From: Euglena gracilis
Taxonomy: Eukaryota > Euglenida > Euglenophyceae > Euglenales
Direction: 5' to 3'
DNA: 64,000 nucleotides
NCBI GenBank assembly: GCA_039621445.1
Contig: CP154957.1
Span: forward strand, 9,219,071-9,283,070
Under the pieces are notes generated by a model. That model saw nothing but the letters and a program-made list of their open reading frames with translations, had not been told where the DNA came from and searched no databases. Of this stretch, positions 11,113 through 34,690 are shown piece by piece. The translations under genes were made by a program, and so were the position numbers. The number at the start of each line of letters is the position of its first letter. Positions within the stretch are counted from its first letter, which is position 1.

Positions 11113-14100
11113 CCTGGAATCACTTTGCAAGGAATGGCGGGTGTCACGGCTGTAGGTGCTTTCGGTGGGGGGACCCCCTTTTTTAACTTTAAGTTTAACC
11201 TCAGGGAGGTCTGGAACCTCCACCTGCCTTTCTATTTTGGGGGGGGGGATATGACCCCACCCCCAATGGTCATATTTCTCCTTCCAGCACCGAAAATTTC
11301 GGAAATTTCTACAATTTCTAGAGTTTTTTGTCCCAAGATGCTCAAGAGTGCCCAAAATACATTTTGGGTCGTTTTTTTTTTGAGCAAAATTTCAACCCAT
11401 CGTTCTGTGCTGTGTGCCGGAGCGGAAGTTAGGCACTTTGTCCACGCCACTGTTCAGGTAGTTTCCCCTTGGCCATGAGGTCCGGACCACCCCAACCTCC
11501 AAAAATCCGCCTGCCCCACCCCCACCCCCGGGGGTGGATAGGTGGGTAGGCCCGAGGTTCAAGGAGTGAGTCTATGTTCGTGGCGTTGCTCACGCTGGCC
11601 AGCCAGCCGCTGCTGGTGCGACTGATCGCCGTGACCCTTCTGGAGGCCGGCCGCGGCACGCTTTGCTTTTCTTGGCTGCGAGTGCAGGTAGAAGGTCAGG
11701 GCCCTGTGGCGGCAGCTCTTTCCGAGGAAAAAGGTCAATGAGCCAAATGTGCCTTTTCCCCCATGAGCAGCACATGCCTTTTATCATGGGAAGGTGCGAT
11801 AGGCAGGCAGGCAGGCAGGAGGGGAGAAGGAATTTTCGGGTGTGCACTTTTCTTCACTGACAGAGGTGTGCACGAAAAATATTTTCTAAAATCCTATGCA
11901 AAAAACCTCGAATTTTCCTTAATTTTAGGGACCATTTCCTTAACATCGCCGCCCTACCCCAAACCCTTCCCCTCTTCCAAGTCTCCAATGACTCCTTCAG
12001 ACTTCCCATTAGCCATCTGGGGGCGGGGGCAGGGCAGAACGGGAAACGGCCTCGCGGCCAGGATGGTGGGTGGATGGGTCGACGCCCCCCACCAGGCCTT
12101 CCCGTTCTACCCTTGGCGGGGGGGGGGGGGCAAGTCCGAGGGGGGGGGGGGGCTGGAGGAGACCCACCCCTGATAGAATTTGGTTGTTTTTTGTGCATGG
12201 GATTGGGAGGGTTGAAAATTTTTTTTATCCAAAACACAAACAAATTTTCGGTTGATAAATCCAAAGAAAAACAAATTTTGCATCTTGGCACTGGAGTAGG
12301 GGGAAGAAGGGACTCTTGCCTTTTGGCTTTTACTCTTACCTTTTTGGCCTTACTGAGAAGGAGAGCTGTCTGCATCTTCGACAAGCGGTGGGCGGCGCAC
12401 TCATTCGGGCTGTGCACACAATGAGGGCTGCTCGGGTTCAGGGATTTTTTTAAGTTTGGACCCCCGGGGGGGGGGGTGGGTCCGGCCGCGCCCCCCCCGG
12501 GGGGGGGCCCCCGGAGGGGCCCCCGGAGGGGGGCCCCCGGAGGGGGGTGGGATATACTTTTCGGCGCCGCAGGCGCCGAAAAAATTCTATTTTTAGCACT
12601 TTTCGCGATTTTTTGACCATTTTTTGTGGGTCCCCCGGGACCCCCTCCCCCCCCCCCCAGGGGGTGGGTGGGTGGGGGGGACCCCCCTCCCCCCCAGTCT
12701 TAAAAAAACCCCTGCTCGGGTTATATGGGGGCACGTTCAGCAGCTCTTAAAACTGTGAGAGTGTATTGTGCCGTGCAATTGACTGTGTCGCGAGCATCGC
12801 TGTCAACACCACTCTCAAGCTGCTGGCGTTGCTGCGGCTTGACGAGGTCCCAGTGGCCATCTCTGGCTATGAGGGAGCCAATCCCTTCCCCCGTAGTTGG
12901 CGGTGTGCATTGTGATACGGTGCTGTCAGGGTGGCAGCATTTGTGGTGGTCAAGCCCTAATGGCATTTTTTTCCGGGTCAGCCCAGCCGATTGAAGTGTG
13001 CAAAAAGCGAATTTGAAAAAGAGAAATTCAAAAAAAAAACACGAAAAGCAAAAATTATATTTTGCTTTTTTTAAAAAAAAGAAAGCTGTCAGAAACATTG
13101 TGGTTTGGCTGTAGAACTTTCTGATGTTAAAGCTGAGGAAGGTTGCTACAACCAAAACGTGGATGTGCTCTCGGAAATGTAGCATGCAGCAGAACTGTGT
13201 CGAACGCTGATGCCCAGTAGGGTTCTCATGCCGGAATTTGTTCCTGGGTGCGACTTGCTTCATTATTTTTTCAAAAAAAGCAACGCCGATGGGGGTCGAC
13301 GTGTTCCACATTGTCCCTCCTGGTTTTTTTTGAACAGCATTTCTGCGGCCAGGGTTTTTTTTTAACGTTTGGACCCCTGGGGGGTGGGGAGGGGGGCAGG
13401 GTGCGTGGCTCCGCCGGACCCCCCCCCCCGGTCTCAAAGAAATCCCTGCCCACGGTTCACCAAACCCTCTCTTCGACAAACCGTGGTGCTCCGGCCCAGC
13501 CCCCCCCACCCCCCGCCCTCCTTGTCCCGCAGGTACCAGGGGGCCGGGGTGCACGTCCTGCCGGCCCTGAACCGCGGCGGCCCGTTTGCGCCGCGGCCTC
13601 AGCAGCTGCTGCCTCTGCAGCCCCCCGAGGTCCTGGCCCGCCACCTCCAGGCTGCGGCCTGCCCGGTGACCCTCGTCATCACGGGTGTGACCCGCGTCAT
13701 CACGGGTGTGACCCTCGTCATCACGGGTGTGACCCGCGTCATCACGGGTGTGACCCGCGTCATCACGGGTGTGACCCGCGTCATCACGGGTGTGACCCGC
13801 GTCATCACGGGTGTGACCCGCGTCATCACGGGTGTGACCCGCGTCATCACGGGTGTGACCCGCGTCATCACGGGTGTGACCCGCGTCATCACAGGTGTGA
13901 CCCGCGTCATCACGGGTGTGACCCGCGTCATCACGGGTGTGACCCGCGTCATCACGGGTGTGACCCGCGTCATCACGGGTGTGACCCGCGTCATCACGGG
14001 TGTGACCCGCGTCATCACGGGTGTGACCCGCGTCATCACGGGTGTGACCCTCGTCATCACGGGTGTGACCCGCGTCATCACGGGTGTGACCCTCGTCATC

Positions 14101-17100
14101 ACGGGTGTGCGGCCCACACGGCACCTAAACGAGTACAGACATTGTGTGCTGGCAAGAGTGTTGTCCTTTGGAAGGGCTGGTTTTTGAGGTTATCCCCCTC
14201 TGCCCTGTCTGGTTCACACAATCTGCATCTCCAACCTATGGTCTTTCTCCCCCCCCCCAGGTCATTGAACCTTTCTCTTCTCGTGTGAGGTTGCAGGATC
14301 TTTGGTGCCGTCTCAGGGGGAATTGAAAGAAAGTTTGTCAGAGTTTTACCAGTCCAAAAGTATCCGGAGCACTGGATGTTTTTTTTTGCCTGCAGAAAAC
14401 AGGAGAATTGAGATTGAGAATTGATAAATGATGCTTCCAAAGTCTCTGCATTGTTTTTGCTGTAGCTGCTGTGGAACATGAAATCTTGCGTTCATTTTGA
14501 TTTAGACCAATCTGTTTTTCAACAAGATTTTTTTTTGAAGGTTTGGTGAGCTGATTTGCAGCTCCTACCCCTCTATCTGGGCCAAAGTGGGTGACACCCT
14601 CGGGTTAGTTTGATTGGCGCACTTTTGGCAAATCAAAAAGTCTGCAAATTAAATTACCCCAGCAACCAAGGATCGAGCACAAGGAGGTGTAGGCTGTATC
14701 CCTGCTCCCGATATGTTGCGCACAGGTGCAACTGTGATTGATGTTGAGTCCATTTTGTTGGGACGAACAATCTGGTTCTGCGGCACTTCGATTGCTTTGG
14801 GAAGCCGTCTCCCCCTGGTTGCCATTTATGTGCTGCACAGGGCCCCTCAGCAACCTGGCCCACTGCCTGGCCCAGTACGGGGCAGCGGTGCTGCGGAAGA
14901 TCGCAGCGGTGTGGTGGATGGGCGGGGCCCTTTACTGCCGCGGTGTGCTGTGGCGCCGGTGAAAGTTTTCAAATGATTGCCCCCTCCGGCGGGGAAGGGG
15001 GCTCGTGAACAATGGCGTATAAGGAGTGGCTTGCGGTAGTGGGAGAGGGGGGTTGTTGTCGGTAATAGGGTAATCGGGTAAGCCTGGAATTAGTCCTAAA
15101 GCAGGGCCTAAACATTAGTTCGCCAAAGTTCAGACCAAATTGTTTCCTCAACGTTATACATATGATGACCCCCCTTTTCACATTGCCAGACTGCCACGGA
15201 CCAGTAGTCCGAGGCTGTCTTTCAAAAGTCCCCCAGGGTGCATCATCAGTTATGCTACTTCTGTGCCGGGAAACAGTTTGCGCTGCCCCAAAACCTCGCA
15301 CCGCCGATGCCTGTCTTCAGGCAACGTCCAGCCGAACGGCGTCTATGCCGATGGGACTGCCGAGTGGAATGCCTTCTGGGACCCGGACGCTTTGGCGACC
15401 CTCCACGAGGCTGCCTTTTTTTTGCGGGAATGGCACAGGCTCAATGAAATGAAATACGGTCCTCGGCACTCTTGTGCACTATCTGGAGCTACTCTCAGGA
15501 GGAGCTCCCGTTCTTCATCGTCCCGCTGGACGCTACAAACCAGGTTGATGTGTGTTCACAGCCCTGTCTGCAGGAACCCTTTTTCAGAAAGGAACAGGCA
15601 AAGGTACCACAGATAACATGTATTTGATTTGAGTTTAATTGTCACCATGTTGTTTTTTGTGCTCTTTTTGCCGTTCCTCCCGCATTATTCCTCTGTCCTG
15701 GTTGCACAGAACAAGAGAAGGGGAATACCATGATGGTCCAAAGAAGGGCACTTTTTGTTGCCTTGTCCTTGAATTTAGAGTAATTGGTTCATTGTCTGCG
15801 GTGCGAATTTCCGGTTTTTGGGGGCATAATCGGTTAGCACAGGGAGATTTGTTTTTCTGGGGATGGCAGGGACCACTCGTTAATGAGATTTAAGATTTAA
15901 GATTTTAGATTAAGTGGCTCCAAGCAATTTTTCATGAATGGTTTCCTTTGCTGTTTTTTTTTTTTTTGTGAAAGCGCAGTATGATGTGCATCGCGCACTT
16001 CCCACCCCCGCTCCGTCTTTCAGGTCCCCGTCACCCCCGACTTCCTCCTTAGCTTCGGCCCCCAGAGCCAGAACCTGTACGCCGACCTCGCCGGGTCCAT
16101 GTACGCTCTCACGGCGCGGACCGCCTTCGAGTCCCCCACACAGCCGTTCTACCAGCGCAGTCTTTTAGAGACAGTGTTTTTTTTCTTCGAGAATGACTGA
16201 CTCTTAAGGCGACTGTGCTTTCTTTAAGGCTCCTGGACCGGGGCTCCAACGATGTCAGAAATTCAAAGTCAAAAAGTCAAAAAAACAACAACAACTCGTT
16301 TTTTTAATGTTTTTGGTTGATGGGATATGGCCTCCAGGATGCCGTAGATCCATTTCCCGAATGTCGACCTGTTGTCGTCAGAAAATGCATGTTACTCTGG
16401 TGAATTTTTCTGTGAATATGCCGGGCCAGCAGAATTATTTTTCCCGTGAAGCCGCCCTGTGCTCTACGCATGGGACGTCCTGACGGTGGCCTGCTTCCTG
16501 TCCCCAGACCAGGAGGCACTGCACGGGAAGCGTGGGCCCAAATGGATTGCTGGCAACAGCCCCCGAAGCTTTGATATGGTGGCCAGCCGGAGTGAGGATG
16601 TTGACGTCCCAACAATTCCCAAACCGGGGCGGTTCTGATTCAGAGCACCTATAGCTAAAATGGCCTAAAATGGCCCAAAATGACCTAAAATGGCCTAAAA
16701 TGGCCTTAAATGGCCTAAAATGGCCTAAAATGGCCTAAAATGGGGAATTTTTTTGGGGGTTGACTATAGGTGCTTGGTTCTGAACAATTTCTGAAACGCG
16801 GGGAGTCGGATCCACGCAAAGGTAGCAGACTGGCGGGGGGAAGTTCAAGCCAGATGAAGCGAAATCCAAGCGGTGCCGATGCGGCGCATGGCACCGCTTG
16901 TATTTCGCTTCATCTGGCTTGAAATGGGCTCCTTGTGGTTCCTGTGGACCTCCCAGTGTCCCCTGAGCCGAACCTCTGCAACATTCAACCCAATATTGCG
17001 ACGCAGGTGCTGTGCCCTCTCCCCCCCCCAAAAGGTAGGAAACTCGACCACGTGTTGTTCTGAAAAGATGGAAAGCGGAGAGTTATCCACTGCAACACTT

Positions 17101-20100
17101 TTGGTGTCCAAGTCCCTTTTTTTGTCTCTTTCCTTTTTTGCTAATGTGGGGAGGGGGACAGTTTGATTTCGAATGGGCTGTTTCTTCTTCCTCCTCTTCC
17201 TCCTCCTCTCCTCCCCCTCCTGCTTTTGGGAAGCAACTTTGGGCAGGGAGGTTGCAAGAAGGGAAGTGGTGCCTGCAATATCTTGCAATTTTTTTTGAAG
17301 CCGATACACATTCTGCACAGCAGGACGCCAAAACCAAACCCACACCTGTCCCCACACGCATACCCATACCCATTCCCATAAATCATACCCACACCCATGC
17401 CTACACCCATACGCAAACCCACCCCCATACCCAAACCCCATACCCACACCAATTCCCACATCTGCACCCATACCCATACTCATCCCCATACCCATCACCC
17501 ATGCCCACACCCACACTCTTCCCCACACCCATCCCACACCCATACCCACACCAGCACCCAATCCCATACCCATACCCACACCCATGCCCATATCCATACC
17601 CACATACCGGCACATACCGGCATCCAATCCCCTGGCCATACGCATACCCATGCCCGTCCCCGCACCCTTCCATGCCCACACCCACACCCACACTCATCCC
17701 CACACCCATCCTGTCCACACCCACCATGCCTGTGCCCCTCCGTCGCAGGCGGTGCTCTCGGGCCCCGGCCAGGGCCGCATCGTGCCCCGGGGGGAGTTCG
17801 CCACCGCCGCCGACTGCCGCGCCACCGCTGCGGCGCTGCAGTCCGCCGAGGCCTGCCCCAGGCCACCCCAACTGCCCCTGCGGGCCACGGGGGCCGGGGT
17901 GTATGGGAATGCGGCTGGAATTGGGGTATAAGAGGCAACAAGGGTGGGCCTAACCCCACACTGGGGGGCGGGTTGAGGTCGGGGTTGGTCCGGAACCCCC
18001 AGTTGTTGGAAGGAGGTGTCTGGACCACACCATTTCTCAAGGTGTGTCCCCACCCCCGGGGGGAGGGTGACTGACCGGTTTTTCCGGAGTGACTGACTGG
18101 TTTTTGGCTCCAGACCCCCCCAGGGGTGGGGTCCACCAGGATTGGCCAAAAGTGGCCACCCGGTACCGAATGCGCCGGATTTTTTTTTGAATTTTTGACC
18201 AAAATCCTTTGATTTTGAGCCATTTTTGTCAAGTGGCCAAAGTGACCGACCGGGAAGGAAGTGACTTACTTTTTTTTTTGAAAGTGGAAAGTGACCCCCC
18301 TAGGTCAGTGAGCAATGGTACGGTCTGGACCCCTCCCCCCTCCTTGGCCGGATCTTAAAATCTCGAGAATTTTCTTCTGGCGCTGGGCCCCAGAAAATGC
18401 CAAAAAAAAGCCCCGATCCTCACATTTTTGAGCATACTGCACATTTTTGCATATTTTGGTGCTTTCACATAGGAAAAGGTCAAAAAAAAATCTGAAAAAA
18501 CCAGCATTTTTTGAGTTCTTTTTAATAGAAGAATCAGGGATTTCCATGTTTCCATATTTTTGGTCTGGTATCTTGCCTTTAATCTTCCACAGAACCGAAA
18601 ATTTTCCCGGCCCCTTCCGTTTCGAGTAAGTGGGGGATTCCCCCCCGTCCATGTTGGGAAGGGTTTCCATCCCCTGCCTCAGGGCTTCCCATGCATCCCT
18701 GCCCCTCCTCCCCCTGCTCCTGAATGCTTTTATGCATTCCAGGACAGCAGCAGCCTCTTACGGCAAAGACTCCACATTGCCGAGCTGCTGCATGTTTTGG
18801 TCCTTTCGGAGAAAATGTTTCGCCATCCCTGAAATGGGAGTGCGGATCTTTTGTGAAATGTCTCAAAAAACGAACAGGCACCCAGTGTTGGTGGAGATCG
18901 ACTGCCGTTGACCAATGCCCACCCCTGCAGGCCAGACAAAAGCTCTCCATCCCTATTGCGCACGATGGCTCCGGCCAAAGGGGGAGGCCATCGCAGTTGG
19001 CCCCACGGGGGACCCAGCGCCGGTGCTGCCCATCGGGTGGCCGGGGTGGCAGTCCTCCCGGCAACCTGCCCGAAGGCGTCGGCGGCGAGCTCTCTGCGGT
19101 GCGGTGCGTGGCGGCCGCCCGCGTTGTGGACCCTGAACACCCGACGGCTCACGGTGCTGCGGTTGGGTTGGGCCCCGGGTGGGGACGGGGGCTTCCAGGT
19201 GGATCTCCTCAAAGTGGTCTGCCCGCACCCCTCCTCCGTCCCCAATGAGCACCCCCTGCGTGGACCGCAGTTGTCGTCACCACGACGCATTTATGGCTGA
19301 CCAGGGCCGACGAGTTATTATATATTACATTGTTGGTTTGTGGCCAACCAAAGTCAAAAGCATCAGAAAGTTGTCAAACGTGGCCAAAGAGCAGCAGAAG
19401 CAGCCCACAGTGGGTAAGAAGTGGCCAAAAGTGGCCAAAAGTACCCAGAAGTGGGGGGAAAATGGCCAAAAAGCAACCACAAGCAGCCAACAATGGCAAA
19501 AAAAGTGGCCAAGAGACTGACCATGGTCAAAGATGGCCAAAAGCAGCCAAAAGTGGACAAACGTGGCAAAAGCACTAAAAGTGCACACAAAGTCACCAGA
19601 AACACCACGGTGGCCAAAAGTGGTCAAATTCTCAGAAACAGTCAGAAGTGGAGAAGTGGAGAAGAACCCCCCATTTGACCGACCACCTCGTCCCCCATTT
19701 ACACGGACCCCCCCCCCCAGAAAAAGCAGAAGAAGTCCATTTTACTGGCTCCCCATTTACACCAACCCCCTGGAAATGAAAGAACGCCATTTAAACCAAT
19801 CCCCTCTCTTGTATCCAGTGCGCACCAAGGTCAAGCGCAATAAAGCACAAGGAGGTCGCAGTAAACACAATAAAGTACTCAGGTCTACTTTTTGGCAAAA
19901 AGTGAACAGATGGACTGTTTTTCATTGGGGTGACGACGAACCGGGGGAGAGGATGAATGCACGTCGCCTCGTCCCCCCCCCCCCTCGTTGAGCACTTTGA
20001 CCCATTTATGCCAGACCCCCCCCCCATTCACACCGATTCCCCTGGGATTTCAAGAAATGTGAAAGTGACACACCAGCCCATTGGTGTTTATGGGCAACCT

Positions 20101-20174
20101 GTTATGATTTTGAGCCGTCGCTTGACATGGAGGAGTTCACGAGGTTCCTGCTGAATGTGCTTGCTCACAGCTGA
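10937..20174 (+). CDS. Inosine-uridine preferring nucleoside hydrolase, 12 exons
   Basis: Calcium-dependent N-ribohydrolase that splits ribonucleosides into base and ribose for salvage. Twelve exons chain to 1158 nt (385 residues plus TGA). Visible family motifs in order are: FDHDGGIDDFVAL (the metal-binding DxDxGxDD loop, with Pro replaced by Gly), N-T-T-L-K-L-L, VPVAISGYEGA, PVTLVITGPLSNLA, the MGGA box, AEWNAFWDPDA, FFIVPLDATNQ, VPVTPDFL, YAWDVLTVA and the C-terminal SLDMEEFTRFLLNVL. Most members have HD where this has WD, so the usual catalytic His is absent while the metal-ligand Asp is kept. The N-terminus before VLFDHD carries about 50 extra residues, and its start codon is a guess. 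Exon 4 ends in a 21-bp minisatellite. Only introns 4, 5 and 7 are GT-AG. Confidence 0.87.
11585..11653 (+). CDS. Nucleoside hydrolase exon 2
   Basis: It reads LLTLASQPLLVRLIAVTLLE, then AGR, the helix and strand that follow the metal loop. The join to exon 3 uses GCCG present at both intron ends. Confidence 0.8.
12447..12718. mobile_element. MITE-like element with TTTTTTTAAG ends and C/G-tract core
   Basis: It starts ATTTTTTTAAGTTTGGACCC and ends GTCTTAAAAAAACCCC, which are inverted. The core has GGCGCCGCAGGCGCCG and the phrase TTTTTAGCACTTTT. Relatives are at 28065-28255, 50262-50525 and 58850-59070, and a short one at 13350-13455. Confidence 0.6.
12774..12879 (+). CDS. Nucleoside hydrolase exon 3
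   Basis: It reads AIDCVASIAVNTTLKLLALL and then EVPVAISGYEGA, matching the N-x-L-x-L-L helix and the VPVxxG strand of the family. GCC is shared with the start of exon 4. Confidence 0.8.
13546..13684 (+). CDS. Nucleoside hydrolase exon 4, ending in minisatellite
   Basis: It reads GVHVLPALNRGGPF, then EVLARHLQAAACPVTLVITG. The shortest form ends ACG G before GTGTGACC, a GT donor. The last 21 nt are the first unit of the tandem array that follows, so later, in-frame donors are equally possible. Confidence 0.8.
13666..14107. repeat. 21-bp minisatellite on a splice donor
   Basis: Twenty-one tandem units of 21 bp, each GTGACCCKCGTCATCACGGG plus T. Variation is almost confined to CGC/CTC. The first unit is the end of hydrolase exon 4 and each unit repeats the donor ACGG/GTGTGACC. 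Because 21 is a multiple of three, every donor keeps frame. Confidence 0.95.
14841..14942 (+). CDS. Nucleoside hydrolase exon 5
   Basis: It follows tgctgcacag and reads GPLSNLAHCLAQYGA, then VWWMGGALYCRG, the classic GPLTN and MGGA motifs. The donor is GTGTGC. Confidence 0.9.
15321..15409 (+). CDS. Nucleoside hydrolase exon 6
   Basis: It follows ctgtcttcag and reads NVQPNGVYADGTAEWNAFW, then DPDALATLHE, the AEFNxxxDPEA motif with the Glu and Asn that contact ribose. It ends GAG before GCTGCC, a GC donor. Confidence 0.9.
15502..15543 (+). CDS. Nucleoside hydrolase exon 7 (42 nt)
   Basis: It reads ELPFFIVPLDATNQ, the family strand VPLDVT. The start is ambiguous within a repeated GAG; the end is CAG before GTTGATG. 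Confidence 0.85.
16024..16152 (+). CDS. Nucleoside hydrolase exon 8
   Basis: It follows ctttcag and reads VPVTPDFLLSFG and on to ADLAGSMYALTA. TCTAC (16148-16152) recurs at 16463-16467 in phase; there is no GT or AG at this intron's ends. Confidence 0.85.
16468..16515 (+). CDS. Nucleoside hydrolase exon 9 (48 nt)
   Basis: With the bases before it this gives FYAWDVLTVACFLSP, equal to the HDPLAVAYxxDP block, but with Trp at the usual His. It ends GAG before GCACTG, a GC donor. Confidence 0.82.
16646..16775. mobile_element. Short AAATGGCCTA element with inverted ends
   Basis: The ends GCACCTATAGCT and GACTATAGGTGC are inverted, and about 8 AAATGGCCTA decamers lie between. It is the small relative of 5322-5653, in hydrolase intron 9. 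Confidence 0.6.
16844..16923. repeat. 34-bp near-perfect hairpin
   Basis: The left arm starts TTCAAGCCAGATGAAGCG and its complement ends at 16923, with one mismatch and a 12-nt loop. It lies in hydrolase intron 9. No gene is recognised in it. Confidence 0.88.
17335..17725. repeat. CCCACA/CCCATA degenerate hexamer repeat
   Basis: About 390 bp of hexamer repeat directly upstream of the acceptor of hydrolase exon 10; it may serve as its pyrimidine/A-rich tract. Confidence 0.85.
17749..17850 (+). CDS. Nucleoside hydrolase exon 10
   Basis: It follows ccgtcgcag and reads AVLSGPGQGRIVPRGEF, then a short Ala-rich helix. This lies in the variable part between the catalytic blocks and the C-terminus. 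The 3' end is set by CGAG shared with exon 11. Confidence 0.65.
19090..19194 (+). CDS. Nucleoside hydrolase exon 11
   Basis: It reads LSAVRCVAAARVVDPEHP and a Gly-rich stretch. The spacing to the C-terminal helix fits the family. Another frame of the same DNA (FQVDLLKVV) also looks protein-like, so this exon is less certain. Confidence 0.55.
19380..19640. repeat. GTGGCCAAAA degenerate tandem repeat
   Basis: Repeated GGCCAAAAGTG and GCAGCCAAAAG words in the last hydrolase intron; a C/T version is at 43190-43680. Confidence 0.7.
20124..20174 (+). CDS. Nucleoside hydrolase exon 12 with stop
   Basis: It reads DMEEFTRFLLNVLAHS and TGA. With the bases before it this is SLDMEEF, the family's terminal LDVDxxxFxxLL helix. 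The junction repeat is GCTT. Confidence 0.7.
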   Translation, partial: DMEEFTRFLLNVLAHS

Positions 20175-22035
20175 ACAACCAGGGCTCTTTCCCCAGCTTG
20201 CGCACAGCCACCCTTCTTCCACTGCCCAAGCACCACCCACACACCCAGCAGGCAGATCCAAAGTACGCAGACAGAGGCGATGGAACAGGCAACCACGCAT
20301 GGATTTGACTTTTTTCCTGGTAAACACCCCCGGGGTATTATTTTTTTCGCCCAAAGTCCCAGCCCGAGGGGGGGGGGTATGATTTGGGGGGTAATAGCAC
20401 CCCATTTTTTTCGAAATTTTTCGAAGTCCCGTAGCAGCCAAAATAGCGCCTTTTGACCCCTTTTGGGGTCATTTTTTTTGTACTTTCTTATGAAATTTAC
20501 CATTTTTTTGGAGGTCAGATGATCCAGAAAAATCGAATTTTTTTTTCGTAATTTGCTGTCAGAGATTGTGATTTTTACCGACATATTGAGGTCAAAATCC
20601 GGGCCTTCGGCCCGAAATCGGGGGGGGGGGGGGGGGGGTATTAATCCGGTCGCCGAAGTCGGACCCCGAGTGGGGGAGAATTATTTGGGGGGGGCGGTGT
20701 TATTTGGGGGGAGGGTTTATTCTCCCGGTTCAATTTCCAGTCCGGCCCACTTCCATCCAGCCCCCCAGGGGCTGGCAGCCAGCAGCGTTTTTCCAAAAAA
20801 AAAGTTGTTCAAATCCCCCAGCCGCTGAGTTGGACCGCCTCCAGGAAGGCCGACAAGCGACGCCCGGCACCGACAACAGTTCGTTCCCCTGCACGGATTC
20901 CCAGTTTCACGGATTCCCGTATTCCTGATCCATGTATCTCACATCGCCGAACCGTCATCGAACGTGTTCACAGCACTGCAGCTGTGATATCAACCACGAC
21001 GAATATGCCTCCCTTGGCAGGCATGCAACGCAAGGTAGCCTGTAATTCTTGTAGATTTCCTTCCTTTCTTTTCCGTCATTAACTGCGAAGAGTGGCAATC
21101 CATCAGACAGTTGTTTGGTCCAGAGTCAGCAACCGCCAACTTCGAGATCACATGTCCTGAGGTAGGGCGGCTTCGAGGAAGAGATGGGTGCTGGCTGGTT
21201 TGGCTTGCCTTTGGAACAGGGCTGCCCTGTGCCTCCAAAGAAAATCGTTGAAGCCCGATTTCACCCCTGCTTTTTTCCTCTCACTACAGCTTGGGTTTTG
21301 ATGAAGCAATCTCCTTTTGCAAATAATTCAAAGATAGCTTTGTTACCGAAATTCCAAATGCGTCCGTTGTGTTCTGTGTGGATTTCATGCAAAGGCGAAT
21401 CTATGTTGGCCTGTAGGCGGAAATAATTAATGTTTGTAGGAATCTTTCGTGGCAGGAATTGGTTGGTAGTTTGGAGTTAATGTGTCAAAATTATTGCTGT
21501 TGCTGGATGGTATTGCTGGCTTCTGAAGGGCTGCACGAAGCTGCTGATAATTCCCCAAACAAGTTGCCCAAAACGCTTATTTGGCCTCCTCCTTTATGAT
21601 GCTCCACCCCTCTCGGGTGAATACATTCGGTCCTGCCCACGCACCCCAATGCCTTGTGGGACTTCCTTGTTTGCCCTCAACCCCAAACGCAAAACAAGAC
21701 TCCTTCCAATGATGGATGATCAGATATTTTTTTAAGTTTTCGGTAACCGGGGGGCGAGGGGGAGGGCCGGACCGACCCCCCCCCCCCCCCCGGGGCCGAC
21801 TGGTGACCCCAAGGAGGGGTTTTTTCCCTGTTTTTGGCACGAAGCGCCAAAAAAATCTGGACCCCAAATTGACATCCACCGAGCCCCCCCCCCCCCCCCC
21901 CAGGCGAGGGGGTGGGTGGGTCCGGATCCCCCCCCCGGGCCCCAAAACAACCTCTGCTGGACATCTCCTCGACGTGCGCAACTTCGGGTGTGCGCATTCC
22001 CACGGCCGATCCACCGCTTGCCTTCCCTTCCAGGG
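20175..22035. other. Intergenic region, hydrolase to 315-aa gene
   Basis: No exon recognised. It contains the element at 20325-20735 and a C/G-tract element at 21720-21965. Confidence 0.5.
20325..20735. mobile_element. MITE-like element, GGTATTATTTT family, copy 1
   Basis: It shares about 400 bp of colinear sequence with 36433-36825, including AGATGATCCAGAAAAATCGA and GATTGTGATTTTTACCGACA. The ends read CCCCGGGGTATTATTTT and inverted ATTATTTGGGGGG. Confidence 0.7.

Positions 22036-34690
<12,655 letters not shown>

Noticed and set aside
13666-14107. CRISPR-like array
   Set aside because: The units are contiguous with no unique spacers.
12721-14124. A long minus-strand frame with repeated HTRDDAG
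   Set aside because: It is the other strand of the 21-bp minisatellite; the flanking part has no protein-like features.
20100-20174. EF-hand C-terminus (DMEEFTRFLL)
   Set aside because: It matches the terminal LDxxxF helix of nucleoside hydrolases better and lies directly after that gene.
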